This document shows positions 6,772-14,839 of a stretch of 32,380 nt of DNA, in pieces. The DNA is from DASSJF01 sp035280345 (GTDB taxonomy: Bacteria; Sysuimicrobiota; Sysuimicrobiia; Sysuimicrobiales; Segetimicrobiaceae). The notes below the pieces were generated by a model. The model was not told where the DNA came from. It did not search any database and saw only the letters and a program-made list of their open reading frames with translations. Position numbers and translations under genes: made by a program. Location of the stretch: NCBI GenBank assembly GCA_035280345.1, contig DATEGA010000082.1, positions 1 through 32,380 of the forward strand. Reading direction: 5' to 3'. Every line of letters begins with the position of its first letter. Position 1 is the stretch's first letter.

Positions 6772-8111
6772 AGTACATCCCGGCCACCCCCGCCGAACGG
6801 GAGCGCATGCTGCGGAGCGCCGGCGTGCGCGCGGTCGCGGACCTGTTTGCGGATATTCCGGCGGAGGTGCGGCTCACCCGACCGCTCGACCTGCCGCCGG
6901 CGATGCCGGACCCGGACCTGCTCGCGCACATGCGCACGCTCGCCGCCCGAAACATCGACTGCGACCGGCTGGCCTGCTTCCTCGGCGCCGGCGCCTACGA
7001 CCACTTCGTCCCGAGCACGGTGCCGCACTTGGCGCTGAAGCCCGAGTTTCTCACGGCCTACACACCGTATCAGGCCGAACTGATGCAGGGCGAGCTGCAG
7101 GCGATCTACGAGTACCAGACGATGATGTGTGAGCTGCTCGCGATGGACGTCGCGAACGCCTCGATGTACGACGGCGCGAGCGCGACCGGCGAGGCCGCCG
7201 CGATGGCCGCGGACCTGACGAAGCGCAGCGAGATCCTGATCTCGAGCGCGCTCCACCCGGAGTACCGGCAGGTCCTGCGTACGTACACCACCCACCTGCC
7301 GATCACCGTGAAGGATCTGCCGGCGCGCGACGGCGTGACCTCGCCGGACGCCGTGCGCGAGGCCCTGACCGACGACACCGCGGCGGTGATCGTGCAGTCG
7401 CCGAACTTCTTCGGCTGCATCGAGGACGGCCGGGCGCTGGCGCAGGCGGTCCACAATCGCGGGGCGCTCCTTGTCGTCGCGATCGCCGAGCCGCTCAGCC
7501 TCGGGCTCATCAAGCCGCCGGGCGAGTACGGGGCGGATATCGTCACCGGCGAGGGCCAGCCGCTCGGCAACGCCCTCAACTTCGGCGGCCCCTACCTCGG
7601 CATCATGGCCACGCGCCAGGAGTTCGTGCGGCGGATCCCGGGCCGTCTCGTCGGCCGCACCGTCGATACCGGGGGGCGGCCTGGCTACGTGCTGACGCTG
7701 CAGACGCGCGAGCAGCACATCCGGCGGGCGAAGGCGACCAGCAATATCTGCACCAACGAGGCGCTGAACGCCTTGATCGCCGCGGTGTACCTCGCGACTC
7801 TCGGCAAGCAGGGCGTCCGCGACGTCGCGGAGCTGAACGCCCGCAAGGCGCACTACCTGCGCGAGCGGATCGCGCGGGTGCCGGGCTACAGCCTGCCGTT
7901 CGCGGCTCCGGTGTTCAACGAGTTCGTCGTGAAGTGTCCGGTGGCGCCGGAAGAGATCAACAAGCGGCTCCTCGAGCACGACATCCTCGGGGGGCTGCCG
8001 CTCGGCCGCTTCTATCCCGATCTCGCGGACTGTTGGCTGCTGTGCGTGACGGAGCGGCGGTCCCGCGAGGACATCGACCGGCTGATCGGGTTCTTAGAGG
8101 CGGTTCAATGA
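6768..8111 (+). CDS. gcvPA: Glycine dehydrogenase (decarboxylating) subunit 1
   Basis: The 447-residue alpha half of the split P protein, which with subunit 2 decarboxylates glycine and loads the aminomethyl group on GcvH. Typical segments are KYIPATPAERERML at the start, FLGAGAYDHFVPSTV, FLTAYTPYQAE with QGELQAIYEYQTMM, and ANASMYDGASATGEAA. This subunit is a non-catalytic fold partner lacking the PLP lysine. GTG 6768 overlaps the gcvH stop by four bases and its own stop overlaps gcvPB (ATGA), so all four gcv genes are tightly coupled. The split arrangement is common in Firmicutes, Thermus, archaea and related lineages, unlike the single gcvP of most Proteobacteria. Confidence 0.97.
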   Translation: MKYIPATPAERERMLRSAGVRAVADLFADIPAEVRLTRPLDLPPAMPDPDLLAHMRTLAARNIDCDRLACFLGAGAYDHFVPSTVPHLALKPEFLTAYTPYQAELMQGELQAIYEYQTMMCELLAMDVANASMYDGASATGEAAAMAADLTKRSEILISSALHPEYRQVLRTYTTHLPITVKDLPARDGVTSPDAVREALTDDTAAVIVQSPNFFGCIEDGRALAQAVHNRGALLVVAIAEPLSLGLIKPPGEYGADIVTGEGQPLGNALNFGGPYLGIMATRQEFVRRIPGRLVGRTVDTGGRPGYVLTLQTREQHIRRAKATSNICTNEALNALIAAVYLATLGKQGVRDVAELNARKAHYLRERIARVPGYSLPFAAPVFNEFVVKCPVAPEEINKRLLEHDILGGLPLGRFYPDLADCWLLCVTERRSREDIDRLIGFLEAVQ

Positions 8112-9664
8112 CCCCTGACAGTGGACGCCCCGAGGCGTCGACCGCGACCGTGGCGCCGAAGCGGGACCTTCGCCGTCAGGCCGTGCCGGTGATCTACGAG
8201 CAGGGGTCGCCGGGACGCACGGGCTACAGCCTCCCGGCGAGCGACGTGCCGGACGTGCCGCTTGAAGCGATCGTTCCCGATGCCGTCCGCCGGAGGGCGG
8301 ACGCGGCGCTGCCCGAGGTGAGCGAGCTCGACGTCGTGCGCCACTACACGGCGCTCGGCCGCCGCAACTTCTCGATCGACGAGGGCTTCTACCCGCTCGG
8401 CTCGTGCACGATGAAGTACAACCCGAAGATCAACGAGGACGCGGCGCGCCAGGCGGGCTTCGCGCGCCTGCACCCCTACGCGCCGGAGGAACTGGCGCAG
8501 GGGGCGCTCGCACTGCTCTTCGAGCTCGAGCAGATGACGGCCGAGATCACCGGCATGGACCGGGTGACCTTCCAGCCGGCGGCAGGCGCGCACGGCGAGC
8601 TGACGTCGCTGCTCATGGTCAGCAAATATTTCGAGGAGAAGGGCGAGCGGCGGACGACCGTCATCGTGCCCGATTCCGCCCACGGCACCAACCCGGCGTC
8701 CGCAGCCCAGTGCGGCTACCGGGTCGTCGAGGTGAAGAGCGACGCCCGCGGGAATATCGACCTCGAGGCGCTTAAAGCGGCCCTGTCCAAGGACGTCGCC
8801 GCGCTGATGTTCACAAACCCCAACACGCTGGGGCTGTTCGAAGAGGGGATCCAGGAAGTCGCCCGCGCGGTGCACGGCGTCGGCGCGCAGTTGTACCTCG
8901 ACGGCGCGAACTTCAACGCGATCCTCGGGATCACGCGGCCCGGCGATCAGGGCTTCGACGTGATGCATCTAAACTTGCACAAGACGTTTACGACGCCGCA
9001 CGGTGGCGGCGGGCCGGGCGCGGGTGCGGTCGGTGTCCGCGCCCACCTCGCACCGTACCTGCCGGTCCCGACGGTGGAGCGCGACGGCCAGCGGTTCGTG
9101 CTGGACTACGACCGGCCGAAGACGATCGGCAAGATGCGGGCGTTCTACGGCAACTTCGGCAACCTGGTGCGCGCGTACACCTACATGCGGACGATGGGTG
9201 CCGCGGGCCTGCGCGAGGCGGCCGAGATGGCAGTCCTCAACGCCAACTACCTGCTGAGCCGGCTGCGCGGCGCGTTCGACCTGCCGTACGACCGGGTCTG
9301 CAAGCACGAGTTCGTGCTCTCCGGGCGGCGGCAGCGCGACAAGTACCACGTCTCGACGAAGGACATGGCCAAGCGGCTGCTCGACTACGGCTTCCACGCG
9401 CCGACAATCTACTTCCCGCTGATCGTCGAGGAAGCGATCATGATCGAGCCGACCGAGTCGGAGAGCCTGCAGACGTTAGACTCGTTCGTGGACGCGATGC
9501 TTGCGATCGCGCAAGAAGCCGAGACGGACGGAGAACTGGTCCGGGCGGCTCCCCACGAGACGCCGGTCACGCGGCTGGATGAGGTGACCGCGGCGCGGCA
9601 TCCCAACTTGCGGTGGCGGCCACCTTCCGGCGGCTCGGGGCACGGCTCGTCGTCGGGCGAGTAG
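8108..9664 (+). CDS. gcvPB: Glycine dehydrogenase (decarboxylating) subunit 2
   Basis: This is the 518-residue PLP-binding half of glycine decarboxylase. The cofactor lysine is Lys292 in HLNLHKTFTTPHGGGGPG. Other signatures are NFSIDEGFYPLGSCTMKYNP, TFQPAAGAHGELT, VPDSAHGTNPASA, MFTNPNTLGLFE and YLDGANFNAI. ATG 8108 overlaps the gcvPA stop as ATGA. A short Ser/Gly-rich tail after RWRPPSG ends the protein. It is the last gene of the glycine cleavage operon; the next gene starts 42 bases on without an obvious terminator. The lipoamide dehydrogenase (L protein) and lipoate synthesis genes are not in the window. Confidence 0.97.
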   Translation: MTPDSGRPEASTATVAPKRDLRRQAVPVIYEQGSPGRTGYSLPASDVPDVPLEAIVPDAVRRRADAALPEVSELDVVRHYTALGRRNFSIDEGFYPLGSCTMKYNPKINEDAARQAGFARLHPYAPEELAQGALALLFELEQMTAEITGMDRVTFQPAAGAHGELTSLLMVSKYFEEKGERRTTVIVPDSAHGTNPASAAQCGYRVVEVKSDARGNIDLEALKAALSKDVAALMFTNPNTLGLFEEGIQEVARAVHGVGAQLYLDGANFNAILGITRPGDQGFDVMHLNLHKTFTTPHGGGGPGAGAVGVRAHLAPYLPVPTVERDGQRFVLDYDRPKTIGKMRAFYGNFGNLVRAYTYMRTMGAAGLREAAEMAVLNANYLLSRLRGAFDLPYDRVCKHEFVLSGRRQRDKYHVSTKDMAKRLLDYGFHAPTIYFPLIVEEAIMIEPTESESLQTLDSFVDAMLAIAQEAETDGELVRAAPHETPVTRLDEVTAARHPNLRWRPPSGGSGHGSSSGE

Positions 9665-9706
9665 CCCGAACCGGCACATCCATCAACCCTCTAACCTAGC
9701 GGACCC

Positions 9707-10576
9707 TTGGCCTCGCCGTTCGCAACCGGCGCCTTTGGCCTTGCCTCCGCGACGTCGTGGGGCGGCGGGGACTTCTGCGGCGGCCTGGCCACGAAACGCG
9801 CCCCCGTCTTCACGGTCGCCGCGGTCTCGAAACTCGCCTCGCTCGGCGCGATGCTGTTCCTCGCGTGGCTGCGCGCGGAGCAGATCCCGTCACTGCACGT
9901 GCTCGTTTGGGCGGGCGCCGCCGGGGTGGGCGGCGCGGTGGGCCTCATGGCCCTCTACCAGGCGTTGGCGGTAGGCGTCATGGGCGTCGCTGCGCCGGTG
10001 TCCGCGGTCATCGCCGCGACGATGCCCGTGGTTTTCGCGGCGTTCTCAGAAGGGCCGCCGAGCGGCATGCAGTTCGCGGGCTTCGGCCTCGCCCTGGTCG
10101 CCGTGTGGTTCATCTCGCGTCCGCCGGCTCACGCCCTCGCGCGCGGCGAGCGCCGGCCCAGAGGACTGAGGCTGGCCGTTCTTGCCGGGATCGGCTTCGG
10201 CGGCTTCTACATCTTGATCAGCCAGGCTCGCGGCACCGCGGTATTCTGGCCGCTCGCCGCCTCCCAGTTCATCACGCTCATCACCGTCTTGGCTGTCGTC
10301 GGCGCGATCACGATCGCACAGCGGCGCAGTATCTTCGAACTCCCGGCTGGGGTCGTGCCAATGATGCTGCTCGCTGGGCTGCTCGATGCGGGCGGCAACG
10401 CATTCTTCCTGCTTGCAGAGCACGCCGGCCGGCTGGATGTCGCAGCCGTCTTAGCATCGCTCTACCCTGCGTCGACCGTTCTCCTGGCTCGCGTACTCCT
10501 CAGTGAGCGCGTCTCCCCAATGCAGGCGGTCGGAATCGTCGTGGCGGTAGCGTCGATTCCCCTGATCGCCGGGTGA
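9707..10576 (+). CDS. EamA/DMT-superfamily transporter
   Basis: The 289-residue product is almost wholly hydrophobic, with about ten predicted membrane helices in two related halves, as in the drug/metabolite transporter superfamily. The first EamA half has SATSWGGGDFCGGLATKRAP and the second GIGFGGFYILISQARGTAVFWPL; the end, ASLYPASTVLLARVLLSERVSPMQAVGIVVAVASIPLIAG, is split by a loop and is characteristic of the last EamA helices. The substrate cannot be read from sequence; members export amino acids, metabolites or nucleosides. TTG 9707 is the first possible start, with a weak ribosome site (AGCGGA). It follows gcvPB by 42 bases and may be read with that operon, but this is inference. It faces the hydrolase gene convergently. 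Confidence 0.88.
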   Translation: MASPFATGAFGLASATSWGGGDFCGGLATKRAPVFTVAAVSKLASLGAMLFLAWLRAEQIPSLHVLVWAGAAGVGGAVGLMALYQALAVGVMGVAAPVSAVIAATMPVVFAAFSEGPPSGMQFAGFGLALVAVWFISRPPAHALARGERRPRGLRLAVLAGIGFGGFYILISQARGTAVFWPLAASQFITLITVLAVVGAITIAQRRSIFELPAGVVPMMLLAGLLDAGGNAFFLLAEHAGRLDVAAVLASLYPASTVLLARVLLSERVSPMQAVGIVVAVASIPLIAG

Positions 10577-10610
10577 TGCTTAAGACACCGGTTGGGTCCG
10601 TGCGGGCGCC

Positions 10611-11843
10611 TCAGGCCCACAGGAACCCTGCCACTAAACGATAGATCTCCAGCGCGTTGATGTCGGAGTGATGATCTCGATTGGGCCACGCCACCGGCTC
10701 GCGCGACGTGTGCAGCGGCGTCAGATCAGCAACGACGAGCCGCTTCCCCAGGTCGGTTGCCACCGGTTCCACACCGGGGCCGGGTGGCATCGGCCAGTCT
10801 GCTCCAATCGTAAGGTTCGCATATTGCGTTCCGGCGGCCGTCATGATCGCCGGGAGGGGACCGTCCGCGCCCAGCGCGTGGGCAACATCGTGCCCCAGTG
10901 CCGTAGCCGCCTGGGCGAGAACATCCATGCCGAGCGCCTGCGCGTCGCCCTTGATCGCCGCGAGACGGCTTGTGAGAAAGCTCTGGAGTTGCCCGAGCAG
11001 GCCGGGCTTCGCGTCGGCTGAGGCGACGTTGACGTGGATGAAACGATCCGCCAGTTGCGATGCAATCTCCGCCGGGCCCTGTCCGGCCGTAACGCCCGCG
11101 TCGAGGGTGTCCGACAGACCTCGCGCAGCCGTGGCGAAGCCCGGGTGGTTCACGACGTCAAACACCAGGTTGGCAATCGGGTAAGCGGAAGTGAGAGACC
11201 AGTCCTTCGCCGAGTGCGTCACCAGTATCCGCACCCGCGGATCGGTGAGCAGCGACGCATACGGACCAGTGGGACTGAGATTGTCCTGGTCAAATGCCGC
11301 TTCGATAAGGACGACGTTGAAGCGCACATTGGGGAGCGTGTTTGGCGCGCCGGCGGCGCTCGCCACGAACTTCGCCAGCGCAGAGCACACGACGCGGCAG
11401 CCGAAACTATGGCCGATCAATTGGGCCCGCGTGACCTTCGGCCCCAAGGCTGAATGCAAAATGGCGTATCCGCCGTTGCTGCCCACGTCGTCCGCGCGCT
11501 CCCGCATGGTGTAGTAGCTCGCGGCCTCGAGGTAGTTGAGCGGGTTCGTGGCGTCTTCGGTCAGCACCGACGGCCAGTGGACGCCGGCCGATATGAACGT
11601 CCCGATATTTTGCCGGACGAGTTGCTGAGTCGCGGGGTCGGTTCCGAGGGCTCGGTCCAATCCGGCCGTGAACCGATCGTAGTCGACCATCGCGGCGTTT
11701 GCATTGGTCCACCAGCCATGCGAGTACAAAAAGACGTCCGAGATCGTCGGCGCCGCGGCGGAGGCATCCGCCAGCGCCTGGATCAGGCCGGTGTCCGTGA
11801 ACGTCCCCTGTTCATTTAGTGGAATGAGCAGAGAGGTCGACAC
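10611..11843 (-). CDS. Alpha/beta-hydrolase-fold serine hydrolase
   Basis: The 410-residue protein has a nucleophile elbow, LIGHSFGCRVV, with Ser146. An upstream oxyanion-type motif, FLYSHGWW, sits at residues 39-45, and a likely catalytic His (HH at 391-392, in NRDHHSDINALEIYRLVAGFL) lies near the C-terminus, where His normally is. The acid is probably an Asp after the RVRILVTHSAKDWS strand. There is no signal peptide or membrane helix, so it is likely cytosolic. The natural substrate is unknown; the form resembles large lipase/esterase-like hydrolases without close assignment. GTG 11843 is chosen because GGGAGG lies seven bases upstream. It stands alone, convergent with the EamA gene and divergent from the ABC-exporter leader. 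Confidence 0.75.
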   Translation of the reverse strand: MSTSLLIPLNEQGTFTDTGLIQALADASAAAPTISDVFLYSHGWWTNANAAMVDYDRFTAGLDRALGTDPATQQLVRQNIGTFISAGVHWPSVLTEDATNPLNYLEAASYYTMRERADDVGSNGGYAILHSALGPKVTRAQLIGHSFGCRVVCSALAKFVASAAGAPNTLPNVRFNVVLIEAAFDQDNLSPTGPYASLLTDPRVRILVTHSAKDWSLTSAYPIANLVFDVVNHPGFATAARGLSDTLDAGVTAGQGPAEIASQLADRFIHVNVASADAKPGLLGQLQSFLTSRLAAIKGDAQALGMDVLAQAATALGHDVAHALGADGPLPAIMTAAGTQYANLTIGADWPMPPGPGVEPVATDLGKRLVVADLTPLHTSREPVAWPNRDHHSDINALEIYRLVAGFLWA

Positions 11844-11898
11844 AAGTGGTCCTCCCGATCGATCTGTGCTTCGCGCGAAGAAGATCTACGTCGGAGCA

Positions 11899-11928
11899 TT
11901 GACATTTCCTCGAGCTGGATGACATAAT
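11899..11928 (+). promoter_or_regulatory. Sigma-70-type promoter ahead of the ABC-exporter operon
   Basis: A perfect -35 TTGACA (11899-11904) is followed after 18 bases by CATAAT (11923-11928), five of six to the -10 consensus. The predicted transcript start is near 11935, leaving a leader of about 225 bases before the ABC ATPase gene. The stretch 11844-12161 contains no full-size gene; it holds this promoter, a short leader ORF and two hairpins. Confidence 0.6.
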
Positions 11929-11970
11929 TCGGCCGTAGCGTCAGACTTGTCCGAGAGGGAGGCGGTGCGC

Positions 11971-12027
11971 ATGCTGCTCATCCGACCACGTGTCACCGTC
12001 GTCCGTCCGGGCGCTGTTCACCGCTAA
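11971..12027 (+). CDS. Putative 18-residue leader peptide
   Basis: ATG 11971 has AGGGAGG (11956-11962) eight bases upstream, a better ribosome site than that of most genes here. It opens an 18-codon frame ending at TAA 12025-12027, giving MLLIRPRVTVVRPGAVHR. It lies between the promoter at 11899 and the hairpins at 12058 and 12086, all in the transcript leading to the ABC exporter. The peptide carries an Arg-X-Arg motif (RPR) and a second RP. In known drug-sensing leaders such Arg/Lys-X-Arg/Lys motifs can stall ribosomes. Translation and function are inferred from layout only; a frame this short can arise by chance. Confidence 0.4.
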   Translation: MLLIRPRVTVVRPGAVHR

Positions 12028-12057
12028 CTCCCGCGTCCTCCACCCATTACGCGTCCG

Positions 12058-12085
12058 GCCGCGGATGACCCGCGGCTCCTTCGTT
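12058..12085 (+). terminator. Leader hairpin with T-rich tail (possible attenuator)
   Basis: GCCGCGG (12058-12064) and CCGCGGC (12070-12076) form a perfect 7-base-pair stem with a five-base loop, followed by TCCTTCGTT, the most T-rich stretch nearby. It starts 30 bases after the stop of the leader ORF. This is the layout of an intrinsic terminator or attenuator, although the T tract is broken. Confidence 0.4.
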
Positions 12086-12103
12086 CTGCCGCTCGCGCGG
12101 CAG
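12086..12103 (+). promoter_or_regulatory. Second leader hairpin before the ABC ATPase gene
   Basis: CTGCCGC (12086-12092) and GCGGCAG (12097-12103) pair perfectly over seven bases with a four-base loop. It directly follows the T-rich tail of the first hairpin and ends about 45 bases before the ribosome site of the ABC ATPase gene. It may be a structural partner in an attenuation switch or a simple stabilising stem. Confidence 0.35.
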
Positions 12104-12161
12104 ACGCCATGGTCTGTGCGCGTGCGGCCCGTGTGGTTCGGCCAAAGGAAGGATGACTGCT

Positions 12162-13088
12162 ATGTCCGCCCCATTGTTGCAGGTGGAGCACCTCGTCAAG
12201 GACTTCAATGGCTTTCGCGCGGTCGATCGCGTCTCGTTCGACATCCCGCGGGGCCGTATCATCGGTCTGCTGGGGCCCAACGGCGCCGGCAAGACGACGA
12301 CGATCCACATGCTGCTTGGCATCACCACGCCGACGTCGGGCCGGATCGTCTACTTCGGCCGGGACTTCGCGGCGAACCGGCAGGCCGCGCTGCAGCGCAT
12401 CAACTTCGCGTCGTCCTACAACACGCTGCAGGGCCGAATCACCGTCTGGCAAAACCTCGCCGTCTTCGGCCATCTCTACGGCCTCCGGCGTCCCGACGAC
12501 AAGATCCGGAAGTGGGCCGAGTACTTCGCGGTCACGCCGCTGCTGAATAAGCGCTATTGGGACCTCTCAACCGGCCAGCGCACGCGCGTCAACCTGATCA
12601 AGGCGCTGCTCAACGATCCGGAGCTCATCCTGATGGACGAACCGACAGCGGCGCTCGATCCGGACATCGCCGACAAGACGCTCACGCTGATCGAGGAGAT
12701 CCGCCGCGACGCCGGCGTATCGATCCTCTACACGAGCCACCGGATGAACGAGGTCACGCGCATCTGCGACGAGGTGATCTTCCTCGACCGCGGGCGGATT
12801 TTCGCCCAAGACACGCCGCTCGGCATGACCAAGCGCATCCGCTCCGCGCAGCTGCGGCTTACCGTCGAGGGCGATCGAAACACCGTGGCCGCGTTTCTCA
12901 AGGAGCAGGCACAGGGCTTTCAGTTCACGCAGGACCACACGGTCGTGATCGACACGACGGAGCAGCGGATTCCGGACCTGATTTTCGGCCTCAGTGAGCG
13001 CGGCGTGTCGATCACCGACATCGAGGTGGAGAAGCCGACGCTCGAGGACGTCTTCTTAAAGATCGCGCGGGGTGACACCGATGTCTGA
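12162..13088 (+). CDS. ABC transporter ATP-binding protein (ABC-2 exporter type)
   Basis: The 308-residue nucleotide-binding subunit powers the membrane partner encoded next. Walker A is GPNGAGKT (residues 38-45), the signature is a variant LSTGQ (135-139), Walker B is LILMDEP with catalytic Glu160, and the H-loop is TSHRMNE. The Q-loop is unusual: where a Gln is expected the sequence reads INFASSYNTLQGRITVWQN. A C-terminal regulatory part with EKPTLEDVFLKIARG is typical of ABC-2 drug, lipid or polysaccharide exporters. ATG 12162 is preferred over ATG 12153, since the AAAGGAAGG just before 12153 is spaced properly only for the later codon. The end overlaps the permease start by eight bases. 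Confidence 0.93.
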   Translation: MSAPLLQVEHLVKDFNGFRAVDRVSFDIPRGRIIGLLGPNGAGKTTTIHMLLGITTPTSGRIVYFGRDFAANRQAALQRINFASSYNTLQGRITVWQNLAVFGHLYGLRRPDDKIRKWAEYFAVTPLLNKRYWDLSTGQRTRVNLIKALLNDPELILMDEPTAALDPDIADKTLTLIEEIRRDAGVSILYTSHRMNEVTRICDEVIFLDRGRIFAQDTPLGMTKRIRSAQLRLTVEGDRNTVAAFLKEQAQGFQFTQDHTVVIDTTEQRIPDLIFGLSERGVSITDIEVEKPTLEDVFLKIARGDTDV

Positions 13089-13866
13089 GCGAATCAAAGC
13101 CATTCTACTGCAAGAACTCTACATCACCCGCGGGTCGCTCGAGATCATCATCGACCTGTTCTACACATCCTTGATGACGGTCGTGGTCTTCGGATTGGTG
13201 TCGGGGTTCCTAACCGGTGTGATGAATCCCAACACGGGGTCGTACCTGCTGCTCGGCATGCTGCTCTGGGACGTGATCCGCGTGAACCAGTACTCGATCA
13301 CCGTCGGCAGCCTCTGGAATATCTGGTCCCATAATTTGAGCAACATGTTCGTGGCGCCGCTGTCGCTCGCAGAGTACATCACCGCACACGTGTTGTCGGG
13401 TCTGCTGAAGACCCTGGTGATTTTCGCGATGATCTCGACGATCGCCGCGATATGGTTTCATTTCCAGATCTGGCGAGTCGGCGCGGTGAACCTGGCGCTG
13501 TTCCTCGCCAACCTCACAATCTTCGCGTGGGCGATCGGCCTCGTGCTGCTCGGGATCGTGTTCCTGCTCGGCACGCGGATCCAGGCGCTTGCGTGGGGCG
13601 CGATCTTCATCTTCCAGCCGCTGACCGCCGCGTTCTTCCCGCTGCAGGTGTTGCCGCCTGCGGTGCGGACAGTGGCCTACGGCATCCCGCCGACGTGGGT
13701 GTTTGAAAGCGCACGACGGGCGCTGGTTCACCCGTCCGTCGATTGGACCGCGGCCGGGATCGCGTTCGGTGAAAACATGCTGTATCTTGGGGCTGGGATG
13801 CTGGCCTTCTACCTCATGTGGGCCCGGTCGCGCGAGAGCGGGCAGTTCGCCCGCAACGACGGATAG
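13081..13866 (+). CDS. ABC-2 type transporter permease
   Basis: The 261-residue membrane subunit pairs with the ATPase encoded just upstream. About six helices are predicted, e.g. TVVVFGLVSGFLTGVM, TLVIFAMISTIAAIWF, IFAWAIGLVLLGIVFLLG and AIFIFQPLTAAFFPLQVLP, the last carrying the ABC-2 family end pattern (VLPPAVRTVAYGIPPTWVFESAR, broken here at its centre by GIPPT). Substrate is unknown; the family exports drugs, lipids or glycans. ATG 13081 lies inside the end of the ATPase gene (ATGTCTGA) with GGGGTGA a few bases upstream; GTG 13072 is an alternative. The next gene begins 14 bases after the stop, so all four genes to 14839 could form one operon. Confidence 0.9.
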   Translation: MSERIKAILLQELYITRGSLEIIIDLFYTSLMTVVVFGLVSGFLTGVMNPNTGSYLLLGMLLWDVIRVNQYSITVGSLWNIWSHNLSNMFVAPLSLAEYITAHVLSGLLKTLVIFAMISTIAAIWFHFQIWRVGAVNLALFLANLTIFAWAIGLVLLGIVFLLGTRIQALAWGAIFIFQPLTAAFFPLQVLPPAVRTVAYGIPPTWVFESARRALVHPSVDWTAAGIAFGENMLYLGAGMLAFYLMWARSRESGQFARNDG

Positions 13867-13880
13867 ACGGGGGGGCGGCA

Positions 13881-14654
13881 ATGGGCACGACCGCGATGTT
13901 TCTGGTACTGGCGACGTTTCTTGCCTCCGCCGTCGAGGCCGTCGAGGCCCTGACCATCGTGCTCGCCCTCGGGGTCACGCGCGGCTGGCCATCGGTCCGG
14001 CTCGGGATCCTGGCGGCGGCCGGGGCTCTGGCAGCGCTGGTCGCCATCCTGGGCCCCGCGCTCGGCATGATTCCAATCGACGCGCTGCGGCTGGTCGTCG
14101 GCGCCTTCCTGCTCGTCTTCGGACTGCAGTGGCTGCGCAAGGCGATCCTCCGCGCGTCGGGCTTCAAGGCGCTGCATGACGAGGACCGGGCGTACCGGCA
14201 GCAGGTCCACGACGCGATGGCGGCCGGCGAGGCGCCGCGGGCCGGCGTGGATTGGTACTCGTTCGTCGTCTCATTCAAGGGAGTGTTCCTGGAGGGGGTC
14301 GAGGTCGTCTTCATCGTGCTGACCTTCGGCAGCGCGCACGGCAGCCTGCCCCTTGCGATTGGGGGCGCGGCCGTTGCCGTCGCGGTGGTCGGGGGGGCGG
14401 GATTCCTGGTACACGAACCGCTCACGCGCGTGCCCGAAAATCTGATGAAGTTCGCCGTCGGTCTCATGTTGACGACGTTTGGCATTTTCTGGGCCGGCGA
14501 AGGCGTCGGTGTGGACTGGCCCGGCTCGGACGCCGCGATCCTCGCGATCCTGGCGTTCATGACGCTCTTCAGCCTGCTGCATGTGAGATGGCTGAGCCGC
14601 ACACGTGCGAAGCGGTTGATCGTCGCCGGCACGGGAGGGGCGGGCGGCCAGTGA
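13881..14654 (+). CDS. COG4280-like multi-pass membrane protein
   Basis: The 257-residue protein has six or more helices. Two related glutamate-rich helices stand out: LASAVEAVEALTIVLALG near the N-terminus and VFLEGVEVVFIVLTFG at about the middle, which suggests an internal duplication. Between them is a soluble loop (RKAILRASGFKALHDEDRAYRQQ). VPENLMKFAVGLMLTTFG and FWAGEGVGVDWPGSD follow. This set matches my memory of the uncharacterised COG4280 membrane family. Paired intramembrane acidic residues occur in ion and metal transporters (FTR1, GDT1), so a cation-transport role is conceivable but unproven. ATG 13881 follows a G-rich stretch; it is 14 bases after the permease stop and overlaps the next gene by four bases. 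Confidence 0.75.
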   Translation: MGTTAMFLVLATFLASAVEAVEALTIVLALGVTRGWPSVRLGILAAAGALAALVAILGPALGMIPIDALRLVVGAFLLVFGLQWLRKAILRASGFKALHDEDRAYRQQVHDAMAAGEAPRAGVDWYSFVVSFKGVFLEGVEVVFIVLTFGSAHGSLPLAIGGAAVAVAVVGGAGFLVHEPLTRVPENLMKFAVGLMLTTFGIFWAGEGVGVDWPGSDAAILAILAFMTLFSLLHVRWLSRTRAKRLIVAGTGGAGGQ

Positions 14655-14839
14655 ACTACCTCGCGTCGTTCCTCGCGTTCTGGAAGGATCTGCTGATCGG
14701 CGACGACTGGACGGTTGCCGCGGGGGTCGTCGCCGCGCTCGCGATCACGACCGGGCTGGTGCACGCGGCGCTTTTGCCTTGGGTCTGGCTCCCGGTCGCA
14801 GTCGCGATTGTCCTCACCGCGTCACTGCGCCGCGTCTGA
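14651..14839 (+). CDS. Small two-helix membrane protein
   Basis: A 62-residue frame starts at GTG 14651, overlapping the stop of the COG4280-like gene as GTGA. It reads NYLASFLAFWKDLLIGDDW, then two hydrophobic helices, VAAGVVAALAITTGLVHAAL and WVWLPVAVAIVLTASL. The tight coupling and clear membrane character argue that it is real and acts with the upstream membrane protein, perhaps as a small subunit. I recognise no family. The acetyltransferase frame begins inside its 3' end if that gene uses TTG 14779. Confidence 0.7.
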   Translation: MNYLASFLAFWKDLLIGDDWTVAAGVVAALAITTGLVHAALLPWVWLPVAVAIVLTASLRRV

